Shown in pieces: positions 41,809-50,548 of a DNA stretch of 64,000 nucleotides. Positions within the stretch are counted from its first letter, which is position 1; the number at the start of each line of letters is the position of its first letter. Made by a program: the position numbers and the translations under genes. The notes beneath the pieces were generated by a model, which was given only the letters and a program-made list of their open reading frames with translations, was not told where the DNA came from and searched no databases. Source of the DNA: Shewanella sp. MR-4 (GTDB lineage Bacteria > Pseudomonadota > Gammaproteobacteria > Enterobacterales > Shewanellaceae); contig NC_008321.1 in the NCBI RefSeq assembly GCF_000014685.1, positions 4,399,001-4,463,000 of the forward strand, read 5' to 3'.

Positions 41809-41824
41809 TGGCATTAATATTGCA
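41809..41824 (+). promoter_or_regulatory. Sigma-54 (-24/-12) promoter of the formate dehydrogenase accessory operon
   Basis: TGGCAT-TAATA-TTGCA matches the RpoN consensus TGGCAC-N5-TTGCA at all positions but one, with the invariant GG-N10-GC. It is 78 bases upstream of the DUF3305 gene. Confidence 0.75.
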
Positions 41825-41902
41825 GTGACCTTTTATCGCAATCTGTAGGGGAAAGGGAACCGTTAGCTTAGGTTCGCCCCTCTCGGCTGAAACGGAGAGA
41901 CA

Positions 41903-42367
41903 ATGCAACATACCACTAGTGTTTGGCCTATGTACGTTTCACTCAAAAAAGTAGAGAAACAAATAGGTCGTTGGACCTCGGTACAATGGGAAATCGATCA
42001 TCTACTGCCCGCCACCCACGAAGCCCCCGAAGGCGCAACCTTAGTCCTGCTCGAACTGCATAAAGATGAGCGCGCCAGTTACCGCATCAACCTCGATATG
42101 GACAATGCCATGCTGTACTTAGTCTGCGATGAAAAGGCAGATGGTACTTGGGTACCCGCGTTACTCTCGGCGGATCAGAACGTGGCAGCAGGCTGCCTTG
42201 AGGGCAACACTCCCGTTATCAATATGCTGATGCCAGAGGCTATCGCCTGCTGGATTGAAGCTTTTATCACCCAATACGGCGAAGTTGAAATCGCCGCCTA
42301 TCGTCGAAAACACGTCGACCACCGTAAAAATCAAGGCCCTAGCCGCGATCCATTACGGAGGGACTAA
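41903..42367 (+). CDS. DUF3305 protein of formate dehydrogenase clusters
   Basis: 154 residues, soluble, no signal peptide. WPMYVSLKKVEKQIGRWTSVQWEI near the N-terminus and the late AYRRKHVDH are the DUF3305 pattern, a family found almost only with Tat-exported formate dehydrogenases; its molecular role is unknown. RBS GGAGAG lies just upstream and its stop overlaps the next start by one base. Confidence 0.85.
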   Translation: MQHTTSVWPMYVSLKKVEKQIGRWTSVQWEIDHLLPATHEAPEGATLVLLELHKDERASYRINLDMDNAMLYLVCDEKADGTWVPALLSADQNVAAGCLEGNTPVINMLMPEAIACWIEAFITQYGEVEIAAYRRKHVDHRKNQGPSRDPLRRD

Positions 42368-43023
42368 TGGCTGACTCAACCCCTAAGGCTAACGGCATCT
42401 TTAGCCGTTGGAACCAACGCCGCGAGCAAGTCGCAGCCGAAGAAGCCGCACTTGCAGCCCAAACTACGGCCGAAAATCTTGCAGAAGTAAAGCCTGAGAC
42501 CACGGCGGCCTCTGCCACGCCGACTTCTGAACCTCAAGATGCTCCCCCAAAAACCGATGAGGATCCGAACCGTCTCATCACCGCAGAGGAATTGCCCAAT
42601 CCCGAAGAAATTGAGATTGGCGGCAGCTTTGCTAAGTTTATGGGAGACAATGTTGACCCCGCGGCCAAAACAGCAGCGCTACGCGCATTATGGAAACAGC
42701 CCCATTTCAATGAGATAGATGGTCTTTTGGAATATGCGCTCGACTACAGTAATCAGCCAAAGCTGACGCCTGAGGTATCCGCTGAGTTAGCCCAAAAAGT
42801 ATTCCGTTTTATCACCAAAGAGAATGAAGAGTCAGACGAAGAGCCGACCTCAATCCCCAGCGAAGCGGTGGTCAATACAGAAAATGCAATGGAATCAAAA
42901 AACAGTGATGTCGAAACCGAATTAGCAAACACGCAAATTGCGGACAATTTGGAAGGGGAGACTGATGACCTACCCCAAAATGCACCAGAGCCCTTAGCTC
43001 AGATGCAAAAGCCAGTTGTTTAA
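42367..43023 (+). CDS. DUF3306 protein of formate dehydrogenase clusters
   Basis: 218 residues. The N-terminal FSRWNQRREQVAAEE, an acidic Ala/Pro/Glu-rich linker, and a compact middle segment (SFAKFMGDNVDPAAKTAALRALWKQPHFNEIDGL) are the DUF3306 pattern. The C-terminal 60 residues are low-complexity and acidic. Partner of DUF3305; function unknown. Soluble. Confidence 0.85.
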   Translation: MADSTPKANGIFSRWNQRREQVAAEEAALAAQTTAENLAEVKPETTAASATPTSEPQDAPPKTDEDPNRLITAEELPNPEEIEIGGSFAKFMGDNVDPAAKTAALRALWKQPHFNEIDGLLEYALDYSNQPKLTPEVSAELAQKVFRFITKENEESDEEPTSIPSEAVVNTENAMESKNSDVETELANTQIADNLEGETDDLPQNAPEPLAQMQKPVV

Positions 43024-43194
43024 TGTCAGTTTAGCTAATTTTTATGTCCATAACTTTGGTATGTGAATTGCTGTACTAAGGAATAAAAACTTAGATAAAA
43101 GCAGAAAAGGCAAGGACTTAGTCTCCAACCACCGCCTAAATCTGCAGCAAAACAGCTATAAAAGAGCAGCCAAAGTACTGTTCAGGAACGCAAT

Positions 43195-44871
43195 GTGAGC
43201 ACTCATTTGATGACCAATCAAACCCAGCTTGCGCTAAAACAAGCGCGGCAAAATGTGTTAGCCCAAACGCAGATTTTACAGAATCTGATCCCGCCAACAG
43301 TGAGCTACACCACTGAAGGCACAGTGCTAATTATTGGCCCAGAGGATCTGGCACGCCTCGCGGCGGACAAATTGTCCACTATGGCGAGCCGTGTGATTTT
43401 GGCTAACGAAGCGATTACCAGCCAAGATGAAGCGCACCTTGAAAAGGTGATGGCTGCGGCGACGGATGTCGAAAGCTACTATAACAAACTCATTGGCATT
43501 AAAGGATTTTTAGGTCAATTCCAGGTCAGCGTTGAGCATCAAGATGGCGCGGCGGAATTGAGTGTTGTCGCCATTCGTAAACCTCATTTCGACTTGATTC
43601 TCGATTTAAGCAGCACACCTTGCTTGAATTTAGAGATGCTGCCACCAGGTTATTTCTATGTCGGTCAAGACCAAGCCAAACTGGCTGATGCGCTGGAACA
43701 ACTCCCAGAACTGGTGGGCCAATTTGATAAACCCCGTTACGTCAAAATCAATGCCGACCTGTGCGCCCATGACCGTAATGGCATCAACGGCTGTAATCGT
43801 TGCCTCAACTTCTGCCCAGCCGATGCGATAAGCAGTGTCGCCAAGAAAATCGAGGTCGATCCTTACCTGTGTCACGGTGCTGGCAGCTGCTCAAGCGCTT
43901 GCCCAACGGGTGCCATTGGTTATGACTTACCCACGCCACAGGCGCTGCATTCGTACCTGAATAAAATTATCAATCGTTACCGTGAGCAAGCCCAAACTGC
44001 GCCCGTGATCCTGTTCCATGACAATGCGGTTGGCGCGAGCTTGATAGGTGACGACTTAGCTGGGGATGTGCTCCCAGTCGCCCTCGAAGAAATCACCGTT
44101 GCCAGCATTGACCATTGGTTAGCAGCGCTAGCTTGGGGCGCTCGCCAAGTGTTAATCCTCAATACCGAGGCAACCGCTCCCACGCTCACGCAAATGTTGA
44201 AAGGTGAATTAACTTTAGCTAACAGCATTTTAGATGAAATGGGCCAACCACAGCGCCTAAGTCTTATCGATCCAAGCATGCTGGCGAATTTGGAGCCAAT
44301 GCTCGACATCAGCCTCGATTGGCCAGTAATTGTGCCCGGCGCTTTTGCGTCCACCAGCAAACGTAACACTCTGTTTGATGCGATTGACCATCTGAACAGC
44401 CAGGCAGGCGAAATCGATAGCTGTTTAAGTATCAACAACGTTCCCTATGGCAACGTCAGCGTCAATGTTGAGAAATGTACTCTGTGTATGTCCTGCGTGG
44501 CGATTTGCCCCACCATGGCATTGCAAGATGGTGGTGACAAACCTGCACTACACTTTATTGAGCAAAACTGTGTGCAATGTGGCTTGTGTGAGGCGGCTTG
44601 CCCTGAAAAGGTCATCAGCCTGACGCCACAAATTAACTTTGATAAAGCTGCTCGTCAGCAATTACAAACCCTGAAAGAAGAAGCCCCGTTCGAATGTATT
44701 CGCTGCGGCTCTCCTTTTGCGACCCAATCTATGGTGCATCGGATGCTGGATATGGTCGGCGCGCACAGCGCATTCTCAGCCAATATTGAACGACTGAAAA
44801 TGTGTGGCGATTGCCGGGTAAAAGACATGTTTGAAGACATTCTTCAAGATCCTGAAAAGCAACTGCGATAA
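43195..44871 (+). CDS. Multi-cluster polyferredoxin of the formate dehydrogenase cluster
   Basis: 558 residues with a GTG start (AGGA upstream). There is no Tat or Sec signal, so it is cytoplasmic although the enzyme is exported. Ferredoxin motifs: C190-C200-C203-C207; C226-C232-C236, in which the position of the second cysteine is Ala229; C428-C431-C434-C438; and C459-C462-C465-C469. A C-terminal CIRC...CGDC pair (501/504 and 537/540) could bind zinc or a cluster. A Rossmann-like segment near 41-70 and a middle domain (265-385) resemble no redox domain I can name. A likely role is electron supply during enzyme maturation or a cytoplasmic redox link; this is inference. Confidence 0.8.
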   Translation: MSTHLMTNQTQLALKQARQNVLAQTQILQNLIPPTVSYTTEGTVLIIGPEDLARLAADKLSTMASRVILANEAITSQDEAHLEKVMAAATDVESYYNKLIGIKGFLGQFQVSVEHQDGAAELSVVAIRKPHFDLILDLSSTPCLNLEMLPPGYFYVGQDQAKLADALEQLPELVGQFDKPRYVKINADLCAHDRNGINGCNRCLNFCPADAISSVAKKIEVDPYLCHGAGSCSSACPTGAIGYDLPTPQALHSYLNKIINRYREQAQTAPVILFHDNAVGASLIGDDLAGDVLPVALEEITVASIDHWLAALAWGARQVLILNTEATAPTLTQMLKGELTLANSILDEMGQPQRLSLIDPSMLANLEPMLDISLDWPVIVPGAFASTSKRNTLFDAIDHLNSQAGEIDSCLSINNVPYGNVSVNVEKCTLCMSCVAICPTMALQDGGDKPALHFIEQNCVQCGLCEAACPEKVISLTPQINFDKAARQQLQTLKEEAPFECIRCGSPFATQSMVHRMLDMVGAHSAFSANIERLKMCGDCRVKDMFEDILQDPEKQLR

Positions 44872-44881
44872 GAGATCCGCT

Positions 44882-45559
44882 ATGACCGAATCAGTAAGAC
44901 AAGTATCAGAAAACGATCAGTTGAGAGCCGATATCTATCAACTGTTGGCCGCCCTGTTGCGTCGCCATCCAAGCCCTGAACTGCTGCAATTTTTGGCCAA
45001 TCTTGAAATCGATGCCAATGAAGACAATGAGATGACCAAGGCTTGGTTATCCCTGCAATTAGCGGCGCAGCAGTTCAGCAGTGAACAATTAGAAGATGAG
45101 TATTTTGCCCTGTTCCTCGGTGTGGGTTGTGGCGAAATCCTGCCCTATGGCAGCTGGTTTATGACAGGCTCACTGATGGATAAGCCCTTGGCTCTGCTAC
45201 GCCAAGACTTAATGCAACTCGGTTTTGAACGTGAAGAAAACGTCAAAGAACCCGAGGATCATGTGGCCGCCCTGTGCGAAGTCATGGGTACGCTTATTCT
45301 TGAAGCTCCAGGCTACCGTCAGCTGGCGTTCTATCAACGCCACATGGGCAGCTGGATTCAGCGCTTCTGCGACGCCGTCAGCAAAGCCCCGAGCGCTGCG
45401 TTTTATGCCACGGTTGCCCATCTTGCTAAGGCGTTTTTTGAGATGGAAGCCGCCGAGTTTGAACAGCTCAGTTTAGATATACCCGTTAATTGCCCTGGCA
45501 GTGCCGAGTTACAACCTGCGGCTAGCGATTTAGAAAAACAAGTGGAATTAATGAACTAA
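44882..45559 (+). CDS. TorD/DmsD-family molybdoenzyme chaperone
   Basis: 225 residues from the ATG at 44882. All-helical family with LRADIYQLLAALLRRHPSPELL at the start, EYFALFLGVGCGEILPYGSWF in the middle (the TorD-like Y-x-x-L-F...P-x-x-S motif) and DHVAALCEVMGTLI. These chaperones bind the Tat signal of the catalytic subunit until cofactor is inserted; FdhA1/FdhA2 are the evident clients. Confidence 0.9.
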   Translation: MTESVRQVSENDQLRADIYQLLAALLRRHPSPELLQFLANLEIDANEDNEMTKAWLSLQLAAQQFSSEQLEDEYFALFLGVGCGEILPYGSWFMTGSLMDKPLALLRQDLMQLGFEREENVKEPEDHVAALCEVMGTLILEAPGYRQLAFYQRHMGSWIQRFCDAVSKAPSAAFYATVAHLAKAFFEMEAAEFEQLSLDIPVNCPGSAELQPAASDLEKQVELMN

Positions 45560-45613
45560 GCTTAACAGGGTTAGCGATGCACATACCTGTGCCTATCGCG
45601 CGTGAGTTTGATA

Positions 45614-45702
45614 GGCAAAGGTGGACTTAAGGTTCACCTTTGCCACAAAAAGGAAGCTTAGGCTTCCACAGTAACCGAGGTGGTCGTGGTATGCATCACC
45701 TC
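45614..45702 (+). other. Three consecutive hairpins between chaperone gene and fdhX1
   Basis: Stems: GGCAAAGGTG/CACCTTTGCC (45614-45644), GGAAGC/GCTTCC (45652-45667) and GAGGTG/CACCTC (45677-45702), all perfect. None is followed by a good T-tract. They probably set mRNA processing or stability between accessory and structural genes. Confidence 0.6.
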
Positions 45703-45725
45703 ACCCAGTAACACAAGGAGACACT

Positions 45726-45923
45726 ATGAAGAAGCAAGCTTCCGACATGGGCCGTCGTCAATTGCTCAAAGCATTGGCACTCGGCAGTGCGGCTGGCGCG
45801 GTTGCGACTGTCAGTAGCCAAGCTCTGGCTGCGACCCCAACAGTTGCCCCAAGCGAAACTAAGAGTGACAACTATCGCGAAACCGACCATATCCGTAACT
45901 ACTATGCGTCGTTGAACAACTAA
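45726..45923 (+). CDS. Small Tat-signal protein FdhX1 (formate dehydrogenase region)
   Basis: 65 residues. A twin-arginine motif (GRRQLLK, residues 9-15) and hydrophobic stretch end near AATPT, leaving about 25 residues ending YRETDHIRNYYASLNN. It belongs to the small Tat-signal family seen upstream of formate dehydrogenase catalytic genes (TIGR02811-type). RBS AAGGAG. Role unknown; perhaps a small subunit or Tat escort. Paralogue at 50873. Confidence 0.85.
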   Translation: MKKQASDMGRRQLLKALALGSAAGAVATVSSQALAATPTVAPSETKSDNYRETDHIRNYYASLNN

Positions 45924-45940
45924 CCAGAGGAGTGTGTGTG

Positions 45941-48793
45941 ATGCGATTAACCCGCAAAACAGACCAAGTCGTCGAGCCAAAAGTGCCCGCCCTCGGTCTC
46001 AATCGTCGCCAATTCTTAAAATCTGCAGGTCTTGCCACTGGTGGTATCGCCGCCGCGTCTATGCTTGGCACAGGCATGATGCGTAAAGCACAGGCGCAGG
46101 AACATATCCCCCATAATGCACCGACTGAAGTCAAACGTACTATTTGCTCTCACTGCGCTGTGGGTTGTGGTATCTATGCTGAAGTGCAAAACGGTGTGTG
46201 GACAGGTCAAGAACCCGCGTTCGATCATCCATTTAACCAAGGCGGCCACTGCGCGAAAGGGGCTGCACTGCGTGAACACGGCCACGGTGAGAAACGCCTG
46301 AAATACCCAATGAAGTTAGAAGGCGGTAAGTGGAAGAAGATCTCTTGGGATCAAGCCATCAATGAAGTGGGTGATAAAATGACTGCGATTCGTCAAGAAT
46401 CGGGTCCTGACTCTATCTACTTTATGGGTAGCGCTAAGTTCTCTAACGAACAAGCCTATTTATATCGTAAACTCGCGGCACTGTGGGGCACAAACAACGT
46501 CGACCACTCAGCCCGTATTTGTCACTCTACCACGGTAGCCGGTGTTGCTAACACTTGGGGCTACGGTGCGCAAACCAACTCGTTGAACGATATCCGCAAC
46601 TCTAAGTGCGTCATGTTTGTGGGTTCAAACCCAAGTGAAGCGCACCCAGTCGCCATGCAACACATTTTGGTGGCAAAAGAGCGCGGCGCTAAGATTATCG
46701 TTGTTGATCCACGTTTCACCCGTACTGCAGCTAAGTCTGACGAGTACGTGCATATCCGCCCAGGTACCGATATCCCCTTCATCTATGGTCTGTTATGGCA
46801 CATTTTTGAAAACGGCTGGGAAGATAAAGAGTTCATCAAGCAACGTGTTTACGGCATGGAACGTATTCGCGATGAAGTGAAAAAATATACGCCTGAAGAA
46901 GTCGAAAACGTTGCTGGCGTGCCTAAGGCGCAAATGTACCGTATCGCTAAAATGTTAGCCGAAACCAAACCTGGCACTATCGTATGGTGTATGGGCGGTA
47001 CTCAGCACCACGTCGGTAACGCCAACACCCGTTCATACTGTATTTTACAGTTAGCGCTGGGCAACATGGGCGTATCAGGCGGCGGTACTAACATTTTCCG
47101 TGGTCATGATAACGTGCAAGGCGCGACTGACTTTGGTCTGTTATTCGACAACTTACCCGGTTACTACGGTTTAACTTCTGGCGCTTGGGCTCACTGGTCT
47201 AACGTTTGGGACTTAGATCCAAAATGGGTTGCAGGCCGTTTCGACCAAGGCGAGTACCTAGGTCAAACACCTCAAACCTCAACGGGTATTCCCTGCTCTC
47301 GCTGGCACGATGGTGTACTAGAAGATAAAACCAAGATCGCGCAAAAGGACAACATCCGTCTGGCGTTCTTCTGGGGTCAATCTGTCAACACCGAAACCCG
47401 TGGCCGCGAAGTACGTGAAGCACTGAACAAGTTAGATACTGTGGTTGTTGTCGACCCAATCCCAACCATGGCCGGTGTTATGCACCAGCGTAAAGATGGG
47501 GTGTATCTGCTCCCTGCGTCGACTCAATTTGAAACCTACGGCTCAGTGTCTGCCACTAACCGTTCGATTCAATGGCGCTCTAAAGTGATCGAGCCGCTGT
47601 TTGAGTCTCTGCCTGACCACGTCATTATGTACAAACTGGCGAAAAAGCTGGGTATCGAAAAAGAATTCTGTAAGCACATCCAAGTGAATGGTGAAGAGCC
47701 ATTGATTGAAGACGTGACCCGCGAATTCAACAAAGGCATGTGGACCGTCGGTTACACAGGCCAGAGCCCAGAACGTCTGAAAATGCACCAAGAAAACTGG
47801 GGCACTTTCGATGTTAACAGCCTGACCGCACCGGGCGGCCCAGCTAAAGGTGAAGTCTACGGCTTACCTTGGCCATGTTGGGGTACTCCAGAGATGAAAC
47901 ACCCTGGTACCCAAATCCTTTACGATCAATCCAAAGAAGTGAAAGACGGTGGTGGTAACTTCCGCGCCCGTTATGGTGTTGAACACAATGGTGTGAATAT
48001 TCTCGCCGACGGTTCATTCTCCAAAGGCAGTGAAATTCAAGATGGTTATCCTGAGTTTACCGCCGACATGCTCAAGCAATTGGGTTGGTGGGATGATTTA
48101 ACTGAAGAAGAGAAAAAATACGCCGAAGGCAAAAATTGGAAAACAGATATTTCTGGTGGTATCCAACGTGTTGCCATCAAACACGGCTGTATTCCTTTCG
48201 GTAACGCAAAAGCGCGTTGTATCGTGTGGACTTTCCCAGACGATATCCCGCTGCACCGCGAGCCACTCTACACTCCTCGTCGTGACTTAGTCGCTAAGTA
48301 CCCAACCTACGAAGACCGTATGGTTGCCCGCCTACCGACCCTGTATAAGTCAATTCAGGATAAGGACTTCACCCAAGGCTTCCCACTGACACTGACCTCT
48401 GGTCGTTTGGTGGAATACGAAGGTGGTGGTGAAGAATCTCGTTCTAACCCTTGGTTGGCCGAGCTACAACAGGAAATGTTCATCGAAATGAACCCGGCAG
48501 ACGCTGCTGACCGTGGTATCCGTGACGGTGACAATGTCTTTGTTCATGGTCCTGAAGGCGCCAAGATCACAGTGAAGGCAATGGTGACACCACGGGTTGT
48601 TCCGGGTGAATGTTTTATGCCATACCACTTCGCCGGTATCTTTGAAGGTGAAAACCTCGCGAAGAATTACCCTGAAGGTACAGTACCTTATGTACAAGGT
48701 GAATCGGCTAACACCATTCTAACTTACGGCTATGACGTTGTGACTCAGATGCAAGAAACTAAGTCCAGCCTTTGCCAAGTTAGCAAAGCCTAA
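45941..48793 (+). CDS. fdhA: Formate dehydrogenase catalytic (alpha) subunit 1, cysteine type
   Basis: 950 residues from the ATG at 45941 (AGAGGAG upstream; a GTG three codons earlier is less likely). Tat motif NRRQFLK (21-27). [4Fe-4S] ligands C69, C72, C76 and C104. The metal ligand is Cys194 in ARICHSTTVAG, where selenoproteins have Sec. bis-MGD binding follows (FVGSNPSEAHP, GTDIPFIYG). The C-terminal molybdopterin-binding domain starts near 825 (TSGRLVEYEGGGEESR). It oxidises formate in the periplasm. Confidence 0.96.
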   Translation: MRLTRKTDQVVEPKVPALGLNRRQFLKSAGLATGGIAAASMLGTGMMRKAQAQEHIPHNAPTEVKRTICSHCAVGCGIYAEVQNGVWTGQEPAFDHPFNQGGHCAKGAALREHGHGEKRLKYPMKLEGGKWKKISWDQAINEVGDKMTAIRQESGPDSIYFMGSAKFSNEQAYLYRKLAALWGTNNVDHSARICHSTTVAGVANTWGYGAQTNSLNDIRNSKCVMFVGSNPSEAHPVAMQHILVAKERGAKIIVVDPRFTRTAAKSDEYVHIRPGTDIPFIYGLLWHIFENGWEDKEFIKQRVYGMERIRDEVKKYTPEEVENVAGVPKAQMYRIAKMLAETKPGTIVWCMGGTQHHVGNANTRSYCILQLALGNMGVSGGGTNIFRGHDNVQGATDFGLLFDNLPGYYGLTSGAWAHWSNVWDLDPKWVAGRFDQGEYLGQTPQTSTGIPCSRWHDGVLEDKTKIAQKDNIRLAFFWGQSVNTETRGREVREALNKLDTVVVVDPIPTMAGVMHQRKDGVYLLPASTQFETYGSVSATNRSIQWRSKVIEPLFESLPDHVIMYKLAKKLGIEKEFCKHIQVNGEEPLIEDVTREFNKGMWTVGYTGQSPERLKMHQENWGTFDVNSLTAPGGPAKGEVYGLPWPCWGTPEMKHPGTQILYDQSKEVKDGGGNFRARYGVEHNGVNILADGSFSKGSEIQDGYPEFTADMLKQLGWWDDLTEEEKKYAEGKNWKTDISGGIQRVAIKHGCIPFGNAKARCIVWTFPDDIPLHREPLYTPRRDLVAKYPTYEDRMVARLPTLYKSIQDKDFTQGFPLTLTSGRLVEYEGGGEESRSNPWLAELQQEMFIEMNPADAADRGIRDGDNVFVHGPEGAKITVKAMVTPRVVPGECFMPYHFAGIFEGENLAKNYPEGTVPYVQGESANTILTYGYDVVTQMQETKSSLCQVSKA

Positions 48794-48819
48794 CCTACTT
48801 GATGAGGAGATAAGCCATT

Positions 48820-49416
48820 ATGGCAGTCATGAAATTTTTGTGTGACACCAAACGCTGCATCGAGTGTAACGGCTGCGTCACAGCATGTAAAAACGAAAAC
48901 GACTCCGCACTTGAGTGGGGTATTCAACGTCGCCGCGTGGTGACGATTAACGATGGTCAACCGGGTGAAGCATCGATTTCAGTAGCATGTATGCACTGTA
49001 CCGACGCTCCTTGCATGGCCGTATGTCCGGCAGATTGTTTCTACCGTACCGACGATGGCATTGTGCTACACAACAAAGATACCTGTATCGGTTGTGGCTA
49101 CTGCTTCTATGCCTGTCCGTTTGGTGCACCACAATTTCCGAAGAAAACCGCCTTCGGTAGCCGCGGTAAAATGGACAAGTGTACTTTCTGTGCCGGTGGC
49201 CCAGAAGAAACCTTCTCCGAAGCCGAGCACAAGAAATACGGTGCAAACCGTATTGCTGAAGGCAAGCTACCTATGTGTGCTGAGCTTTGTTCAACCAAAG
49301 CGCTGCTTGCGGGTGATGCGGAAGTGGTATCAAACATCTACCGTCAACGTATGGCCTCTCGAGGCAATCCTAACGTGATTTGGGGCTACAACCCAAAGAC
49401 CGGTGAGATTAACTAA
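48820..49416 (+). CDS. fdhB: Formate dehydrogenase iron-sulfur (beta) subunit 1
   Basis: 198 residues with sixteen cluster ligands: C13, C16, C19, C23; C57, C60, C65, C69; C89, C92, C95, C99; C121, C124, C153, C157, i.e. four [4Fe-4S]. There is no signal peptide or C-terminal membrane helix, so it is exported with FdhA by the shared Tat signal. It passes electrons from FdhA to the cytochrome. Confidence 0.95.
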   Translation: MAVMKFLCDTKRCIECNGCVTACKNENDSALEWGIQRRRVVTINDGQPGEASISVACMHCTDAPCMAVCPADCFYRTDDGIVLHNKDTCIGCGYCFYACPFGAPQFPKKTAFGSRGKMDKCTFCAGGPEETFSEAEHKKYGANRIAEGKLPMCAELCSTKALLAGDAEVVSNIYRQRMASRGNPNVIWGYNPKTGEIN

Positions 49417-49425
49417 GCAGAGTGA

Positions 49426-49449
49426 AGGTTAGGGAGTCATCCCTAACCT
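49426..49449 (+). other. Intercistronic hairpin fdhB1-fdhC1
   Basis: AGGTTAGGGA and TCCCTAACCT form a ten-bp perfect stem with loop GTCA, ending just before the fdhC1 ribosome-binding site. Confidence 0.7.
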
Positions 49450-49465
49450 CTGGCAAGGAGTGAAA

Positions 49466-50494
49466 ATGTTAAACAAACAGTTAAACAAATCACTGCGCAG
49501 TCTGTTTGCTCTGATGGTACTCGTGATGGGATTGGGCCTAGGTTCAGTAATGAGCGCAAGCCCAGTACAGGCAAGTGATCAGCAATCGAGTCAACAACAG
49601 GCGAAAGCGCAAACCAGCGAAGCCGATCTGTGGCGCGCGGTAAAGTCGGGTGAAACTGGCTATACCACAGCCAAAGGGGTCGAAACTGGGGTGTTGATTA
49701 ACGTTGCCGGTAACCAAGGTAAAGAACTGAGAAACCAATACATCACCCCGATTATGGCCTTGGCTGTAACGGGTGTGTTTGGTGCTTTCTTACTGTTTTA
49801 CCTGGTGAATGGTCCTTCAAGACTCAGCCACGGCTTTTCAGGCAAGATGGTAGCACGTTGGTCTAAGGCGGATCTGTGGATCCACTGGATCATGGCAATT
49901 AGCTGTCTCACGCTGATGTTTACCGGCTTAACCATTATGCTCGGTAAGCATGTTGTGCAAGAACTGCTAGGGCCGGACATCTGGGCACCGCTGATCTACG
50001 GCAGTAAAACCGTGCACGACTGGGCAGGCCCCATCTTTATCATGGCGTGGATTGTCTGCGTGGTGAAATGGATGCCGCTACAAACCTTTAAAATGTACGA
50101 TCTTAAATGGTTCCTAGTGGTCGGTGGCTATATCAACTTTGGTCCATTCAAAGGTAAACACCCTGACAGTGGTTTTGCTAACGCCGGTGAAAAAATGTGG
50201 TTCTGGACACTGACCCTATTCGGGCTGTTTATCAGTGTCTCTGGCATCATGTTGGTATTGCCCGGCTTAGACCTGCCCCGTGAAGCCTCGATGGGCGCGC
50301 TGCTGATCCACTCGATCAGTGCCGTTATCCTGATTGCCTTTACCATAGTGCATATCTGGATGGCAACCGTACTCAGTGAAGGTGGTATGGAGTGTATGAA
50401 GTCAGGCTATTGTGATGAGAACTGGGCTATCCAGCACCACAATTTATGGTATGACGAAATCAAGGCCAACGGCAGTCTGCGTTATAAAGACTAA
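49466..50494 (+). CDS. fdhC: Formate dehydrogenase cytochrome b (gamma) subunit 1
   Basis: 342 residues from the ATG at 49466; AAGGAG six bases upstream decides against the overlapping GTG. An N-terminal Sec signal (to about residue 36) precedes a short periplasmic segment (DLWRAVKSGETGYTTAKG), then helices including KADLWIHWIMAISCLTLMFTGLTIM, a conserved loop (FLVVGGYINFGPFKGKHPDSGFANAGEKMWFW) and haem-ligand histidines. It hands electrons to quinone. Confidence 0.94.
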   Translation: MLNKQLNKSLRSLFALMVLVMGLGLGSVMSASPVQASDQQSSQQQAKAQTSEADLWRAVKSGETGYTTAKGVETGVLINVAGNQGKELRNQYITPIMALAVTGVFGAFLLFYLVNGPSRLSHGFSGKMVARWSKADLWIHWIMAISCLTLMFTGLTIMLGKHVVQELLGPDIWAPLIYGSKTVHDWAGPIFIMAWIVCVVKWMPLQTFKMYDLKWFLVVGGYINFGPFKGKHPDSGFANAGEKMWFWTLTLFGLFISVSGIMLVLPGLDLPREASMGALLIHSISAVILIAFTIVHIWMATVLSEGGMECMKSGYCDENWAIQHHNLWYDEIKANGSLRYKD

Positions 50495-50521
50495 CTAAAG
50501 CGTGATGCTTTAATCTGATAA

Positions 50522-50548
50522 AAACACCTCGCACTGCGGGGTGTTTTT
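50522..50548 (+). terminator. Terminator of fdh operon 1
   Basis: AACACCTCGC-ACT-GCGGGGTGTT, a ten-bp stem with one G-U pair, then six T residues. Confidence 0.9.

Larger units (their letters stand above)
41607..41902. other. fdhD / DUF3305 divergent regulatory region
   Basis: 296 bases with no gene. It holds three AAATG(T/A)CC elements and a sigma-54 promoter, listed separately. Confidence 0.75.

Noticed and set aside
43977..44438. 153-codon frame antisense to the polyferredoxin gene
   Set aside because: It overlaps a gene with clear ferredoxin motifs and has no family resemblance; a codon-bias shadow.
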